Below are positions 25,958 through 35,034 of a DNA stretch of 64,000 nt, piece by piece. Source of the DNA: Roseovarius sp. SCSIO 43702 (GTDB lineage Bacteria > Pseudomonadota > Alphaproteobacteria > Rhodobacterales > Rhodobacteraceae); the NCBI RefSeq assembly GCF_019599045.1, contig NZ_CP080623.1, positions 2,564,501-2,628,500 of the forward strand, in the 5' to 3' direction. Each line of letters starts with the position of its first letter. Position 1 is the first letter of the stretch. Under the pieces are notes generated by a model, which did not search any database, was not told the DNA's origin, and saw only the letters and a program-made list of their open reading frames with translations. The translations under genes were made by a program, and so were the position numbers.

Positions 25958-28301
25958 GCCGTCGGAGATCGATTTCGTCGGTATCGACAACTACATGCCG
26001 CTCTCCGACTGGCGGGACGGGTTCGAGCACGCCGACGCGGCCGAGGACTGGCCCGCGATCTACGACCGGGCCTACCTGCAGGCTAACATCGCAGGTGGCG
26101 AGGGCTTCGACTGGTTCTATGCCAGCGCGGCCCACCGCTCGGCGCAGGTCCGCACCGCGATCACGGACGGCGCCTCGGGCAAGCCGTGGGTCTTCCGCTA
26201 CAAGGATCTACGCAGCTGGTGGTCGAACCAGCATTACGATCGCCCGGGCGGGGTGGAGAGCGGGACGCCGACCGCATGGGTGCCCGAGTCCAAGCCGATC
26301 TGGTTCACCGAGCTCGGCTGCCCCGCCATCGACCGTGGAACGAACCAGCCCAACGTCTTTTTCGATCCGAAATCCTCCGAGAGCTTCGTGCCGTACTTCT
26401 CCCGCGGCTGGCGGGACGACGCGATCCAGCGGGCATATCTCGAGACGACGTATCTGTTCTGGGGCGAGACCGCGAACAACCCGGTCTCGTCGGTCTACGG
26501 CGGCCGGATGGTGCATGTGCCCGAATGCGCCGCCTGGACTTGGGACGCGCGGCCTTACCCGTTCTTCCCTGCGCTCACGGATGTCTGGACGGACGGCGGG
26601 AACTGGCGGCTCGGACACTGGCTGACTGGGCGTCTCGGCGCGGTGTCGCTGGCCGCACTGGTCCGGCACCTTTGCCTGCGCGCGGGGCTACCCGAGGACC
26701 GCATCGACGTCACCGGGCTTTGGGGCGCGGTCGAAGGTTACGCCATCACAGCGCTGGAAAGCCCGCGCGCGTCGATCGCCACGCTGGCCCGGCATTTCGG
26801 CTTCGACGCGGTCGAGACCGAGGGCGTGATCCGGTTCGTGATGCGTGGCCGGGCGGCAGTGGCGAGCGTCTCACCGGAGGACCTGGTCGCCGCTCGAGAA
26901 GGCGAAGTCGTGGAACTCACCCGCGGTCAGGAGACCGAACTGCCGCAGGCCCTGAAGTGGCAGGTCGCCCGCGCCGACGAGGACTACGAGGCCGCGCAGG
27001 TCGAGGCCCGCCGCATCACCGTCGACACCACCCGGATCCCGTCCGAACCCTTCCCCATGGCGGTGCCGCCCGAGGAAGCCGAGCGCTGCTGCCGCCGTGC
27101 GCTGATGGAAGCGTGGGTGGGGCGCGAAACGGCGGCGTTCCGTCTGCCGCCGTCGCGCCTCGCGCTCGATCCGGCCGACGCGATCCGGCTGGAGCATGAC
27201 GGGCGGCTGGTCGACCTGCGGCTCGTCTCCATCGCCGACGCCGAGGCGCGCGGGATCGAGGCGGTGCGCCAGGACCGGGAGGCCTACGACCTGCCGCCGG
27301 GAGCCCCGCGGCCCTCGGCGCTGTCGCAGGTGGTGGTGTTCGGCCCGCCCGAGGCGGTGCTGCTCGACCTGCCGCAGCTCACCGAGGACCAGCCGGCGCA
27401 TCGGCCCGTCGCTGCCGCCCATGCAACACCATGGCCGGGCGCGATGGCGGTGTTCCGCAGCCCCTCGGCGGACGGCTTCGAGCTGCTCACCAGCTTCGGA
27501 ACGCGCGCAAGGATCGGGACGCTTGTCTCCGACTTCTACGCCGGACCGACCTCGCGCTTCGACCTGGGCAACGTGCTTGTGGTCGATCTGCTCACCGGGA
27601 CACTGGAAAGCGTGACCGACTTGAGCCTCTTCGGCGGTGCCAACGCGCTAGCGATCGAGGGCGCGCCCGGCACCTGGGAGATCGTCCAGGCAGGCGCGGC
27701 CGAACTGGTTGCCCCGGGCCGGTACCGGTTGACGCGGCTGCTGCGCGGCCAGCGGGGCACGGAAGGCAGCATGGGCAATCCGGCGCTAGAGGGCGCGCGG
27801 GTGGTGGTGCTGGGCGACAGCCTCGCCTCGCTGCCCATTGCAGAGGCGGACCTCGGCATCCCGTGGAACTGGCGCATCGGCCCCGCGAGCCGTCCGGTCA
27901 GCGACAAGACCTATGTGGCAAAAGCCTTCACGCCTACGGGTGTCGGGCTGCGGCCATTCTCTGTCGCGCATGTCGCGCAGCCGTGGCGCAGGCCGCGTAC
28001 TGTCGGCGATCTGACGATCCGCTGGACGCGCCGGTCCCGCGCGCTCGCAGCGGACAGCTGGGGCGGGCTGGAGGTGCCGCTGGGAGAAGAACAGGAAGGC
28101 TACGATGTCGAGATCCTCGACGGCGCGAGCGTGAAGCGCATGCTGACTGCGACCACCACCAGCGCGGTCTACACCGCCGCCCAGCAGACCGCCGGCTGGG
28201 GCGCGCCGCTCGGGCCCGGCGACACGCTCGACGTCCGCATCTACCAGCTCTCCGCCCTCGTCGGGCGGGGCGCGCCCAAGACCGTCACGCTCACGCTCTG
28301 A
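25955..28301 (+). pseudogene. GTA/phage tail-tip (host specificity) gene, 5' truncated
   Basis: About 780 C-terminal residues of the tail-tip protein of gene transfer agents and related phages (RcGTA orfg15 type). The remnant begins inside the GTA TIM-barrel-like domain at EIDFVGIDNYMPLSDWRDG and continues through WFTELGCPAIDRGTNQPN, then a long tail domain with PLDPADAIRLEHDGRLVD-like and RYRLTRLLRGQRGTEG segments to a C-terminal TVTLTL. Full-length homologues are about 1300 aa, so roughly 500 residues are lost. A start in the same frame at 25884 comes from antisense repressor sequence and is not the native one. The next gene follows by ten bases. Confidence 0.8.
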
Positions 28302-28311
28302 AAGCCAACCC

Positions 28312-29388
28312 ATGTCCGACGCCACGACCCATCTCCTGTTGCCCTACATCCTCGCGGCACAGGCCCAGAAGCATGTCACCCACAACGAGGCGCTGCGGAT
28401 CCTCGACGGGCTCGTCCAGCTCTCGGTTATCGACCGCAACCTGACCGCGCCGCCTCCCAGCCCCGCCGATGGCGACCGCTACATCGTCGCCTCGGGTGCG
28501 ACGGGCGACTGGGCGGGCTGGGATCTGAACGTCGCGCTCTGGACCGACGGGGTGTGGCTGCGCCTTCCGCCGCGCACCGGCTGGCGTGTGTGGGTCGAGG
28601 ACGAGGGGCTGCTGCTGGTCTACGACGGCACGGGCTGGGTCGGGACAACCCCGGACACGCTGCAGAACCTCGCGCTGCTTGGGCTGGGCACGACGGCGGA
28701 TGCGTCGAACCCGTTCTCGGCCAAGCTCAATGCCGCGCTCTGGACCGCGAAGACCGTCGCCGAGGGCGGCACCGGTGACCTTTTCTACACCATGAACAAG
28801 GAGGCGGCAGGCGACGATCTCGGGCTGACGCTGCAAACCGGCTTCGTGACCAAGGCCCTCGTCGGCCTCTTCGGGTCGGACCGCTTCCGGCTCGCGGTCT
28901 CCGCCGACGGCAGCGCCTTCTTCGACGGGCTCAGCGTCGACAACACCACTGGCATCGTCGACCAGCCCCGGCTGCCGCGGTTCAAGGCGTACACGAACTA
29001 CGACAACTATGTCGGCGTCGGGACCTGGACGAAGATCGGCCTCAACAACACTAACTACAATGACCAAGGGGCCTTCGACGCTGCGAACAACCACTTCGTG
29101 GCGCCCGCAGACGGCACATACCTCTTAGGCGCGACGCTGATGTACAAGGTCAACGCTAGCACGTCGGCGCGGATGAGCGGGCGGCTCGCTTTGAACGGCA
29201 CGACCGAGATCCGCGGTTCGCGCGGCGAGATAAGCGGCGCGCATTTCTCCGAGTCCACGGCGCTCTGGCTACAAACGATGATCGCGCTCACCGCCGGCGA
29301 TACAGTCGAGCTGCAGGGTAACTTCCGCGCCGCGGATGGCTATTTCGCAGCCGATCAGACCTCGTTCTGGGGCTGCAAGGTCGGTTGA
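28312..29388 (+). CDS. DUF2793 phage tail fibre protein with C1q-like C-terminal domain
   Basis: A 358-aa protein. Residues ~1-150 are DUF2793 (LLLPYILAAQAQKHVTHNEA), typical of the gene after the tail-tip gene in Rhodobacterales prophages. The C-terminal ~130 residues (from about PRFKAYTNYDNYVGVG) look like a C1q/TNF-like trimeric head: WTKIGLNNTNYNDQGAFDA, FVAPADGTYLLGATL, and AGDTVELQGNFRAADGYF. Such heads bind host surface glycans at fibre tips. The frame is intact although the gene upstream is truncated, so it is a preserved passenger of the prophage remnant. Confidence 0.75.
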   Translation: MSDATTHLLLPYILAAQAQKHVTHNEALRILDGLVQLSVIDRNLTAPPPSPADGDRYIVASGATGDWAGWDLNVALWTDGVWLRLPPRTGWRVWVEDEGLLLVYDGTGWVGTTPDTLQNLALLGLGTTADASNPFSAKLNAALWTAKTVAEGGTGDLFYTMNKEAAGDDLGLTLQTGFVTKALVGLFGSDRFRLAVSADGSAFFDGLSVDNTTGIVDQPRLPRFKAYTNYDNYVGVGTWTKIGLNNTNYNDQGAFDAANNHFVAPADGTYLLGATLMYKVNASTSARMSGRLALNGTTEIRGSRGEISGAHFSESTALWLQTMIALTAGDTVELQGNFRAADGYFAADQTSFWGCKVG

Positions 29389-29422
29389 GCGTGCGTCCAA
29401 GTTAAGGGGCATCTCATTGCGG

Positions 29423-29878
29423 CTACGCGTCTCTGGCGCCGATTTCGATGTCGTCTTTCTCGGATCGCAGCCATGCCGACAGGCTGTCTAACGACGCGAC
29501 AATTTGATCCGGTTTCCGAAGCGCGCACTCCCACACGGTTGCAACGCGCCAGCCGTCGTTCAGAAGCTTCCCGCGAACCGCTGCGTCCCGAGCGACATTC
29601 GCGGTGAACTTGGCCTGCCAGAACGCCTGGCGGGTCGATGGTGTGGTGGTGTAGCGGCACCCCTCGTGACGATGCCAGAAACAACCATGTACGAAGACGA
29701 CGGCGCCATACTTCGGCAGAACGAGGTCCGGTCGACCGTGGACCGTCTTCGAATGGAGCCGGAATCGGAAACCGCGCGCGTGCAACGCCCGTCTCAGCGC
29801 TAGCTCGGGCTTCGTGTCCTTCCCCCGGATCCCAGACATCATTCGGGAGCGGGTCTGCTGATCCACAATATCTGTCAC
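29423..29878 (-). CDS. Very-short-patch-repair-type endonuclease (Vsr), copy 2
   Basis: A 151-aa Vsr protein. It has MMSGIRGKDTKPELALRRAL, the catalytic Asp in HGRPDLVLPKYGAVVFVHG, the zinc site GCFWHRHEGC and RVATVWECALRKP. It differs clearly from copy 1 and is not a recent duplicate. It is divergent from the second cytosine methyltransferase across 67 bases, the usual pairing with a 5mC MTase. Confidence 0.9.
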   Translation of the reverse strand: MTDIVDQQTRSRMMSGIRGKDTKPELALRRALHARGFRFRLHSKTVHGRPDLVLPKYGAVVFVHGCFWHRHEGCRYTTTPSTRQAFWQAKFTANVARDAAVRGKLLNDGWRVATVWECALRKPDQIVASLDSLSAWLRSEKDDIEIGARDA

Positions 29879-29945
29879 ATGCGTCCTGGTTTTTGTCCCT
29901 GAACCTGGTATACACCGGCTGAATGAAGTTCGTCAGGAGCCTGAT

Positions 29946-31478
29946 TTGCCTTCGACTTTCGGCATCGTCGATCTGTTTGCCGGCCCCGGCGGACTTGGCG
30001 AGGGGTTTGCATCCCTTGTCGAGGAGAGCCACGCGCCGTTCAGGATCGGAATTTCGGTCGAAAAGGAGGCTTCGGCGCAGCGCACTCTGACGCTGCGCGC
30101 GTTTCTGCGCGAGTACCGGTCGCGTCATGGCAGCTTGCCGCAGCAGTTCATCGATTTCCATGCGGGTCAAACTTCTGAACCGGACTGGGCGGAAGTCGAC
30201 GCGTCTGCTTGGCGGTTGGCCACCGAGGAGGCCCGCGGTCTCGAACTTGGCACCGAGGCCGCAGCAACGGCGATCGATGCCGCCATCGAAAAACTGAAGT
30301 CGGGGTACGACGACACGATCCTGATCGGCGGCCCGCCGTGTCAGGCCTACTCCCTCGTGGGTCGGGCTCGCTCGAGGGGCAAGGTCGGGTATGTGCCTGA
30401 GGAAGATGAACGGCACTACCTGTTTCGCGAGTACATCAGGGTGCTCGACAGGCTTCGGCCGGCAGCCTTCGTGATGGAGAACGTCAAGGGCATGTTGTCC
30501 TCGACGGTCGAGAGCAGGCTCGTGTTCGAGATGCTGATGGAGGACCTCACCTCCTTGGGGAGTGGTCATGGCCATCAATACGAACTCCGTGCCATTCGGG
30601 TTGAAGGCGGGCAGGTCAACCTGAGGGAGGCGGTGCGACCTTCGGACTTCGTCGTGCGCGCCGAAGAGTTCGGGGTTCCGCAGCGGCGTCACCGGGTGAT
30701 CCTCGTCGGGATCAGGTCTGATCTGGCTGGCAAGGCGGCGGGCGCCAGCATGGCCGTTTCCGAGCGGACGCGGACGGTCAGTGACGCTATTGGCACGATG
30801 CCGTGCTTGCGCAGTGGCATCAGTCGAGGGGCGGATAGCGCGGCAGACTGGCGGCAGGAGGTTGTCGAAGCCGCGAGACTGCTGGCGCGCATTTACCCCG
30901 AGAAGGAGAGCGAAGCGCTCCGGAAGGCATTCTCTTCCGTTGCAAGGCGCATGGCGAAGGAAGCCCCGGTCAGTCGGAAGGACACGCGACTTTCTGACGG
31001 CTACGGGAGTTCAAACGATGAACTGCTGAACTGGCTAGAGCGTCCGGACCTTCGCGCAATCGCCCAGCACGAGACGCGGGGACACATGGCGTCTGATCTT
31101 GGCCGCTACCTGTTCGCCTCCGTGTTCGGGGCTGTCCGCGGCTATAGCCCAAAGGCCGCCGATTTTCCTCTCGTGTTAAGCCCGGATCATCGCAACTGGC
31201 ACAGCGGGGTGTTCAATGACCGGTTCCGGGTCCAGCTGGCCGATGAGGCCTCAACCACTGTCACGAGCCACATTTCGAAGGATGGTCATTACTTCATCCA
31301 TCCCGATCCTCTGCAGTGCCGCAGCCTGACGGTGCGCGAAGCTGCGCGACTTCAGACATTCCCCGACGACTACCTGTTCATGGGCAACCGGACCCAGCAG
31401 TACGTCCAGGTCGGGAACGCCGTGCCGCCGTTTCTGGCACGCCAGATTGCAGGGCTGGTCCTGAGCGCGCTGGCTTGA
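29946..31478 (+). CDS. DNA (cytosine-5) methyltransferase, module B (DrmMII-like position)
   Basis: C5-MTase of 510 aa, longer than the module A enzyme because of inserts between motifs. Motif I is VDLFAGPGGLGEGFASL, motif IV GGPPCQAYS, motif VI ENVKGML, motif VIII region RRHRVILVGIR, and motif X QVGNAVPPFLA. The start is a TTG at 29946 with AGGAG seven bases upstream and motif I immediately after. It converges on the NERD-helicase gene (12-base gap). Class 2 DISARM systems carry a C5-MTase (DrmMII) that marks self DNA; position suggests the same use here. Confidence 0.88.
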   Translation: MPSTFGIVDLFAGPGGLGEGFASLVEESHAPFRIGISVEKEASAQRTLTLRAFLREYRSRHGSLPQQFIDFHAGQTSEPDWAEVDASAWRLATEEARGLELGTEAAATAIDAAIEKLKSGYDDTILIGGPPCQAYSLVGRARSRGKVGYVPEEDERHYLFREYIRVLDRLRPAAFVMENVKGMLSSTVESRLVFEMLMEDLTSLGSGHGHQYELRAIRVEGGQVNLREAVRPSDFVVRAEEFGVPQRRHRVILVGIRSDLAGKAAGASMAVSERTRTVSDAIGTMPCLRSGISRGADSAADWRQEVVEAARLLARIYPEKESEALRKAFSSVARRMAKEAPVSRKDTRLSDGYGSSNDELLNWLERPDLRAIAQHETRGHMASDLGRYLFASVFGAVRGYSPKAADFPLVLSPDHRNWHSGVFNDRFRVQLADEASTTVTSHISKDGHYFIHPDPLQCRSLTVREAARLQTFPDDYLFMGNRTQQYVQVGNAVPPFLARQIAGLVLSALA

Positions 31479-31489
31479 GGGCAGGATGC

Positions 31490-33175
31490 TCAAGCATCCG
31501 GCAATCCCTCCGACAACCACTTCGCCTCCGTTGGCGATGACACGACGCACAGATATGCCCGCGCCCTCGAGAAAGCGACATAGGCAAGTTCGCGTCGGTC
31601 CATCTCGTCGCCGCTGACGATCAGCACTATTGCAGGTCGTTCGAGCCCCTTGAATCGGCGCACGGTGTCCACGACCACGTCCTCGAGTGCCATGATCTCG
31701 GCATCGGTAAGCGGAATGCTGGTCCCGCTGCTTCTCTCGAGGAAGCTCGCCCGGGCGGCAGGGCCGTTGACGAGCACAGCTATGTCACCGGGGGCTACTT
31801 CCTCGTTGAGAACGAGCCTTCGAAGCTCCCGGTACGCCGCCTCGACCTTCGCGTCCGGACTCTCTGCGCTGACCCACGACACTTCCAGGCCATCGGGCCC
31901 GTCCGCGACAATGTCTGGTCCCGAATAGTGCACCGATGCAGCCTTATGGATGTTCTTCGTATTCCTAAGGTTTCGGGAAAGGCGAACCGGAACCACGCTT
32001 AGATCGCGAGCGCCATCGCCAGCACTCTCGTAGACCCGTTGATTGCTGTCCATGAATACGCGGATACGTCCATCGGGCAAAAGGCATGCATCCAGTGCGA
32101 TCCACCAGTCGTCGCGGAAATCCTGACCTTCGTCGACGATGACGGTGTCCCATCGGAGTGCAGGCTGAGCCTCCATCGCGCGATAGAGAGCATTCGGAAG
32201 CGCGCTCTCGTAGAGTTCCCTTTCGCTGATCCCGGAAGGCGCCGAGATGCCTGTCTGCCGTGAGATCCGCCCGCACAGTGCATGAAATCCGGCAACGGTG
32301 AGGTTCTCGACGTTCTTCAGCTTTCGTTCGAGATTCCTTGCCAGCGGACGACTGTGACAGGTCAGGAGGGTCTTTCGCCCGGCCTCCGCGGATCTGAGCG
32401 CTTCCTCGATCGCTACAACCGTTTTACCAGTACCTGCACCACCCCGAACAAGTGCTCGCGGGATATCGGCGATCATGTCGAGGATCTGGTACTGGGACGG
32501 CTCAAGGACGCGAAACTCCGTATCGGCTTCAGCCAGCGCGGCCCCAATCCGGAAGCTCAGCGTAAAAGGATGCGCGAGAAGGCGTTCCAGCGCAGCAATG
32601 CCATCACGCCCGAGCGGCTCGCAGTTGTCGGGGCGCTGGCCAGCCTTGAGACGCTCGGAAATCCATGCGTCAAGCCCAGCGTGAAACTGCCGTGAACAGC
32701 AGAAGATCCGGGTCGGCCGATCCGCGCCAAGATTGCCGGGAGGCGCGCCGGCGCTTGGGAAGATCACCCCGTGAGCAGCATGAACAAAGCGGCTTCGCCA
32801 CCTCGGTGAATCATTCAGCCGTTTCAGGATCTCATGTTTCGCGCTGCGCGCTTGTGCAACAGGATCCTTGATCTTGTGGACGAACCTGCCGTGATCCGTG
32901 CTGCGCCATTGGCCGTCTCTCGGGTCAAACGAGATTTCCCTGCCGCCTTTCACCTCGATTGCGAGGATGCCGTGCTCGGGATGTGCGATCAGAAAATCGC
33001 ATTCGCCATCCTTCTCGTTTCCGAGCCTGTCGGTGCCCAGCCAAGGGCTCGAGTAGAAGACATGGAAGCTGTCGTCGAGCACCTCGGCGAGGCGATCGTA
33101 GACGCGAACCTCTGCCTTTCGCCTCGGATCGTCGAGGACCGAACGAGGAAGTTTTTTGGGCCAGAGCACTGCCAT
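31490..33175 (-). CDS. NERD-nuclease / superfamily 1 helicase fusion
   Basis: A 561-aa protein. Residues ~15-130 are a NERD (nuclease-related) domain with the motif GECDFLIAHPEHGILAIEVKGG split as Asp...Glu-x-Lys, a PD-(D/E)XK-like active site. An SF1 UvrD-type helicase follows with P-loop RGGAGTGKTVVAIEEAL, Walker B VIVDEGQDFRDDWW, and C-terminal FKGLERPAIVLI and YVAFSRARAYLCVV motifs. The start overlaps the drmB stop (TGATG), so it is translationally coupled and last in the DISARM-like operon. Likely the effector nuclease-helicase; not part of canonical DISARM as I know it. Confidence 0.82.
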   Translation of the reverse strand: MAVLWPKKLPRSVLDDPRRKAEVRVYDRLAEVLDDSFHVFYSSPWLGTDRLGNEKDGECDFLIAHPEHGILAIEVKGGREISFDPRDGQWRSTDHGRFVHKIKDPVAQARSAKHEILKRLNDSPRWRSRFVHAAHGVIFPSAGAPPGNLGADRPTRIFCCSRQFHAGLDAWISERLKAGQRPDNCEPLGRDGIAALERLLAHPFTLSFRIGAALAEADTEFRVLEPSQYQILDMIADIPRALVRGGAGTGKTVVAIEEALRSAEAGRKTLLTCHSRPLARNLERKLKNVENLTVAGFHALCGRISRQTGISAPSGISERELYESALPNALYRAMEAQPALRWDTVIVDEGQDFRDDWWIALDACLLPDGRIRVFMDSNQRVYESAGDGARDLSVVPVRLSRNLRNTKNIHKAASVHYSGPDIVADGPDGLEVSWVSAESPDAKVEAAYRELRRLVLNEEVAPGDIAVLVNGPAARASFLERSSGTSIPLTDAEIMALEDVVVDTVRRFKGLERPAIVLIVSGDEMDRRELAYVAFSRARAYLCVVSSPTEAKWLSEGLPDA

Positions 33176-35034
33176 CAGCTTCTCCGAAGCATCTCTTCAA
33201 AGTAGCCGAGACCCGAGCCCGTCCCGTCGCCGGTGAGGAGCGCACGGTCGAGGAAGCTGTTGAACGCTTCACACGACGTCTCCGGGACAAAACAGCAGGC
33301 GTGGCACACCGAATGGGAGTAGCTTTTCTCGGCTCCCATCATGTCGGTGATGCAGAGCGGGTCCGAAGAGCACCATTCGATCGCATCGATTGCACGTTGG
33401 AGGATGCCTGCAATGCGCCCCGCCTTCCCCTGACGTTCAAGCCCACCGAGCGTCCCATCCGAGTCCGGGGTCGCGGTATAGATGAGAAGTCCCGCCATCT
33501 GCTCCTCGCCAGTACCGGCATAGATCCTCTCCTGGAGAGATGCCGAGGAGTAGCCGCATTCGAGGGTAAGCTGACGCATGAGAGCGTGCGCGAGGGTGTG
33601 GCAGAGCATGTATCGCGGGGTGATCGCCTGAGGTGGCTTGGCGTCTTCTCCGTACCGTTCCTTCCAGTCGGCCTGATGCCGCGTCTCGCACTCGGAAACG
33701 CGCGCCACGACGTCTGGTCGGTTTTCCCAGCTTGACAGGCGCTCCTCGTTCAGAGCGAGAAAGATGCCCTCGCCGCGAACCTCGATGGCTGGTAGCCATT
33801 CAAGCGGCTCCTTGGAGAGACGAGCCACCTCTGGCGAGTCTGGATCGCCTGGTGGGTTGATGCGGGTGAATCCCTTGATGGCTCGCACCTCTCTTAGCCG
33901 GACAGCCCTCACGACCCTTGCAATCCACGGGGCGATTTCCGCGGCGACCGCCTCCCGGCGTGTCTCGAAGTCGATGTCGGGGGTTCGACTGCGACCGGGT
34001 TCCGTGACGAACTGTCGATACTCTGCTGGTCTCAGATCATCGGTCCGCAGCTGTCCGTAAGACGTCAGGCGGGCACGGATCGCTTCCGCCAGTTCGGCAG
34101 GGGACATTTCGAGTTCCTTTAGAACGCTCTCAAGGTCGCCCTTCGCAAGGAAGTCGATGTATTCCTCGAGCTTCGACAGGTCGTCGAGGTTCGTCAGAGA
34201 ACTCCACCAGTCACCAAGCACCTCCTGAAGGCGGTCTGACCAAGGTGGAATGCTCAGCGCTGACTCCGTCACGGCGAAATACAGGTTCGACGCTCCTCGT
34301 TGAACGGCGTACTGCTCCTTGCCGCAGTTCTCATTGCCATCGGCCAGCCATGGTCGATGGCCGCGGCATTTGGGGCCGCGTTCCCACGTCTTCTTGGAAA
34401 AAACGCCATCCATAGATCGGCGTGCGCCGCACTTCGAGCAGCTGAGGATCAGACCGGCGAGGCCTGGTCTCTCTGACCGCAGGACAAGCCCCGGATGGCG
34501 ATCCGTGTTTTCCCGTTTAGCGACTGAGCACTCCGGCTTGTGTCCGACCCACCAGTCCCACGGAAACTCGTCAACATGCCCATGCTTGCATGCCATGACG
34601 AAGCGAACAGGAATGACAAAGACCTTGCTGTCGCCATGGGCCTTTTCGGTGCACGTCGGGCAGTAACGGTAGGCCTTTCCCGGGTCGTTCTTCCATCGGC
34701 GCTCCGGCTTTATGACATCGCAGCTGGGGCATTGCAGCCATTTCGGGAAGCGCACGGCAACCAGACGCCGGGTATCCGGATCGTCATCCTTTCCCCGCTC
34801 CAGCGTCACAGGGGGCGTTCTGAATCCCTTGACGCGGAGCTTTTTCTGGAGGCGCGTCTCGCGGATGACCTGCGGGTGCGCCAGTCCCGCCGGAGGGAAG
34901 GACTGATCCCATTCCTCGAGCCCTGCAGCGATGCCAGAGACGGCTCCTCCACCTGCTCTGAAGTCCACGACGGAACCGGGACCAAAGGTAGAAACGACTG
35001 CGCTTCGCCGCAGCTCCTGCAACTCATTCTTCAT
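33175..35034 (-). CDS. drmB: DrmB-like DUF1998 protein
   Basis: A 619-aa protein typical of DISARM DrmB. The N-terminus is RRSAVVSTFGPGSVVDFRAGG; zinc-binding cysteine clusters follow (LQCPSCDVIKPERR, YRYCPTCTEK, LSCSKCGARRSMDG). The C-terminal DUF1998 domain contains YMLCHTLAHALMRQLTLECG, AGLLIYTATPDSDGTLGGL and a final cysteine set (DPLCITDMM, SVCHACCFVPETSCEAFN). In DISARM, DrmA and DrmB form a complex that binds DNA. It overlaps drmA by 11 bases and the NERD gene by one. Confidence 0.88.
   Translation of the reverse strand: MKNELQELRRSAVVSTFGPGSVVDFRAGGGAVSGIAAGLEEWDQSFPPAGLAHPQVIRETRLQKKLRVKGFRTPPVTLERGKDDDPDTRRLVAVRFPKWLQCPSCDVIKPERRWKNDPGKAYRYCPTCTEKAHGDSKVFVIPVRFVMACKHGHVDEFPWDWWVGHKPECSVAKRENTDRHPGLVLRSERPGLAGLILSCSKCGARRSMDGVFSKKTWERGPKCRGHRPWLADGNENCGKEQYAVQRGASNLYFAVTESALSIPPWSDRLQEVLGDWWSSLTNLDDLSKLEEYIDFLAKGDLESVLKELEMSPAELAEAIRARLTSYGQLRTDDLRPAEYRQFVTEPGRSRTPDIDFETRREAVAAEIAPWIARVVRAVRLREVRAIKGFTRINPPGDPDSPEVARLSKEPLEWLPAIEVRGEGIFLALNEERLSSWENRPDVVARVSECETRHQADWKERYGEDAKPPQAITPRYMLCHTLAHALMRQLTLECGYSSASLQERIYAGTGEEQMAGLLIYTATPDSDGTLGGLERQGKAGRIAGILQRAIDAIEWCSSDPLCITDMMGAEKSYSHSVCHACCFVPETSCEAFNSFLDRALLTGDGTGSGLGYFEEMLRRS

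Noticed and set aside
25884..28301. A genuine 805-aa tail gene starting at 25884
   Set aside because: Its first ~25 residues are antisense to the S24 repressor fragment. Homology to the tail-tip family starts only at about 25955, in the middle of a domain.
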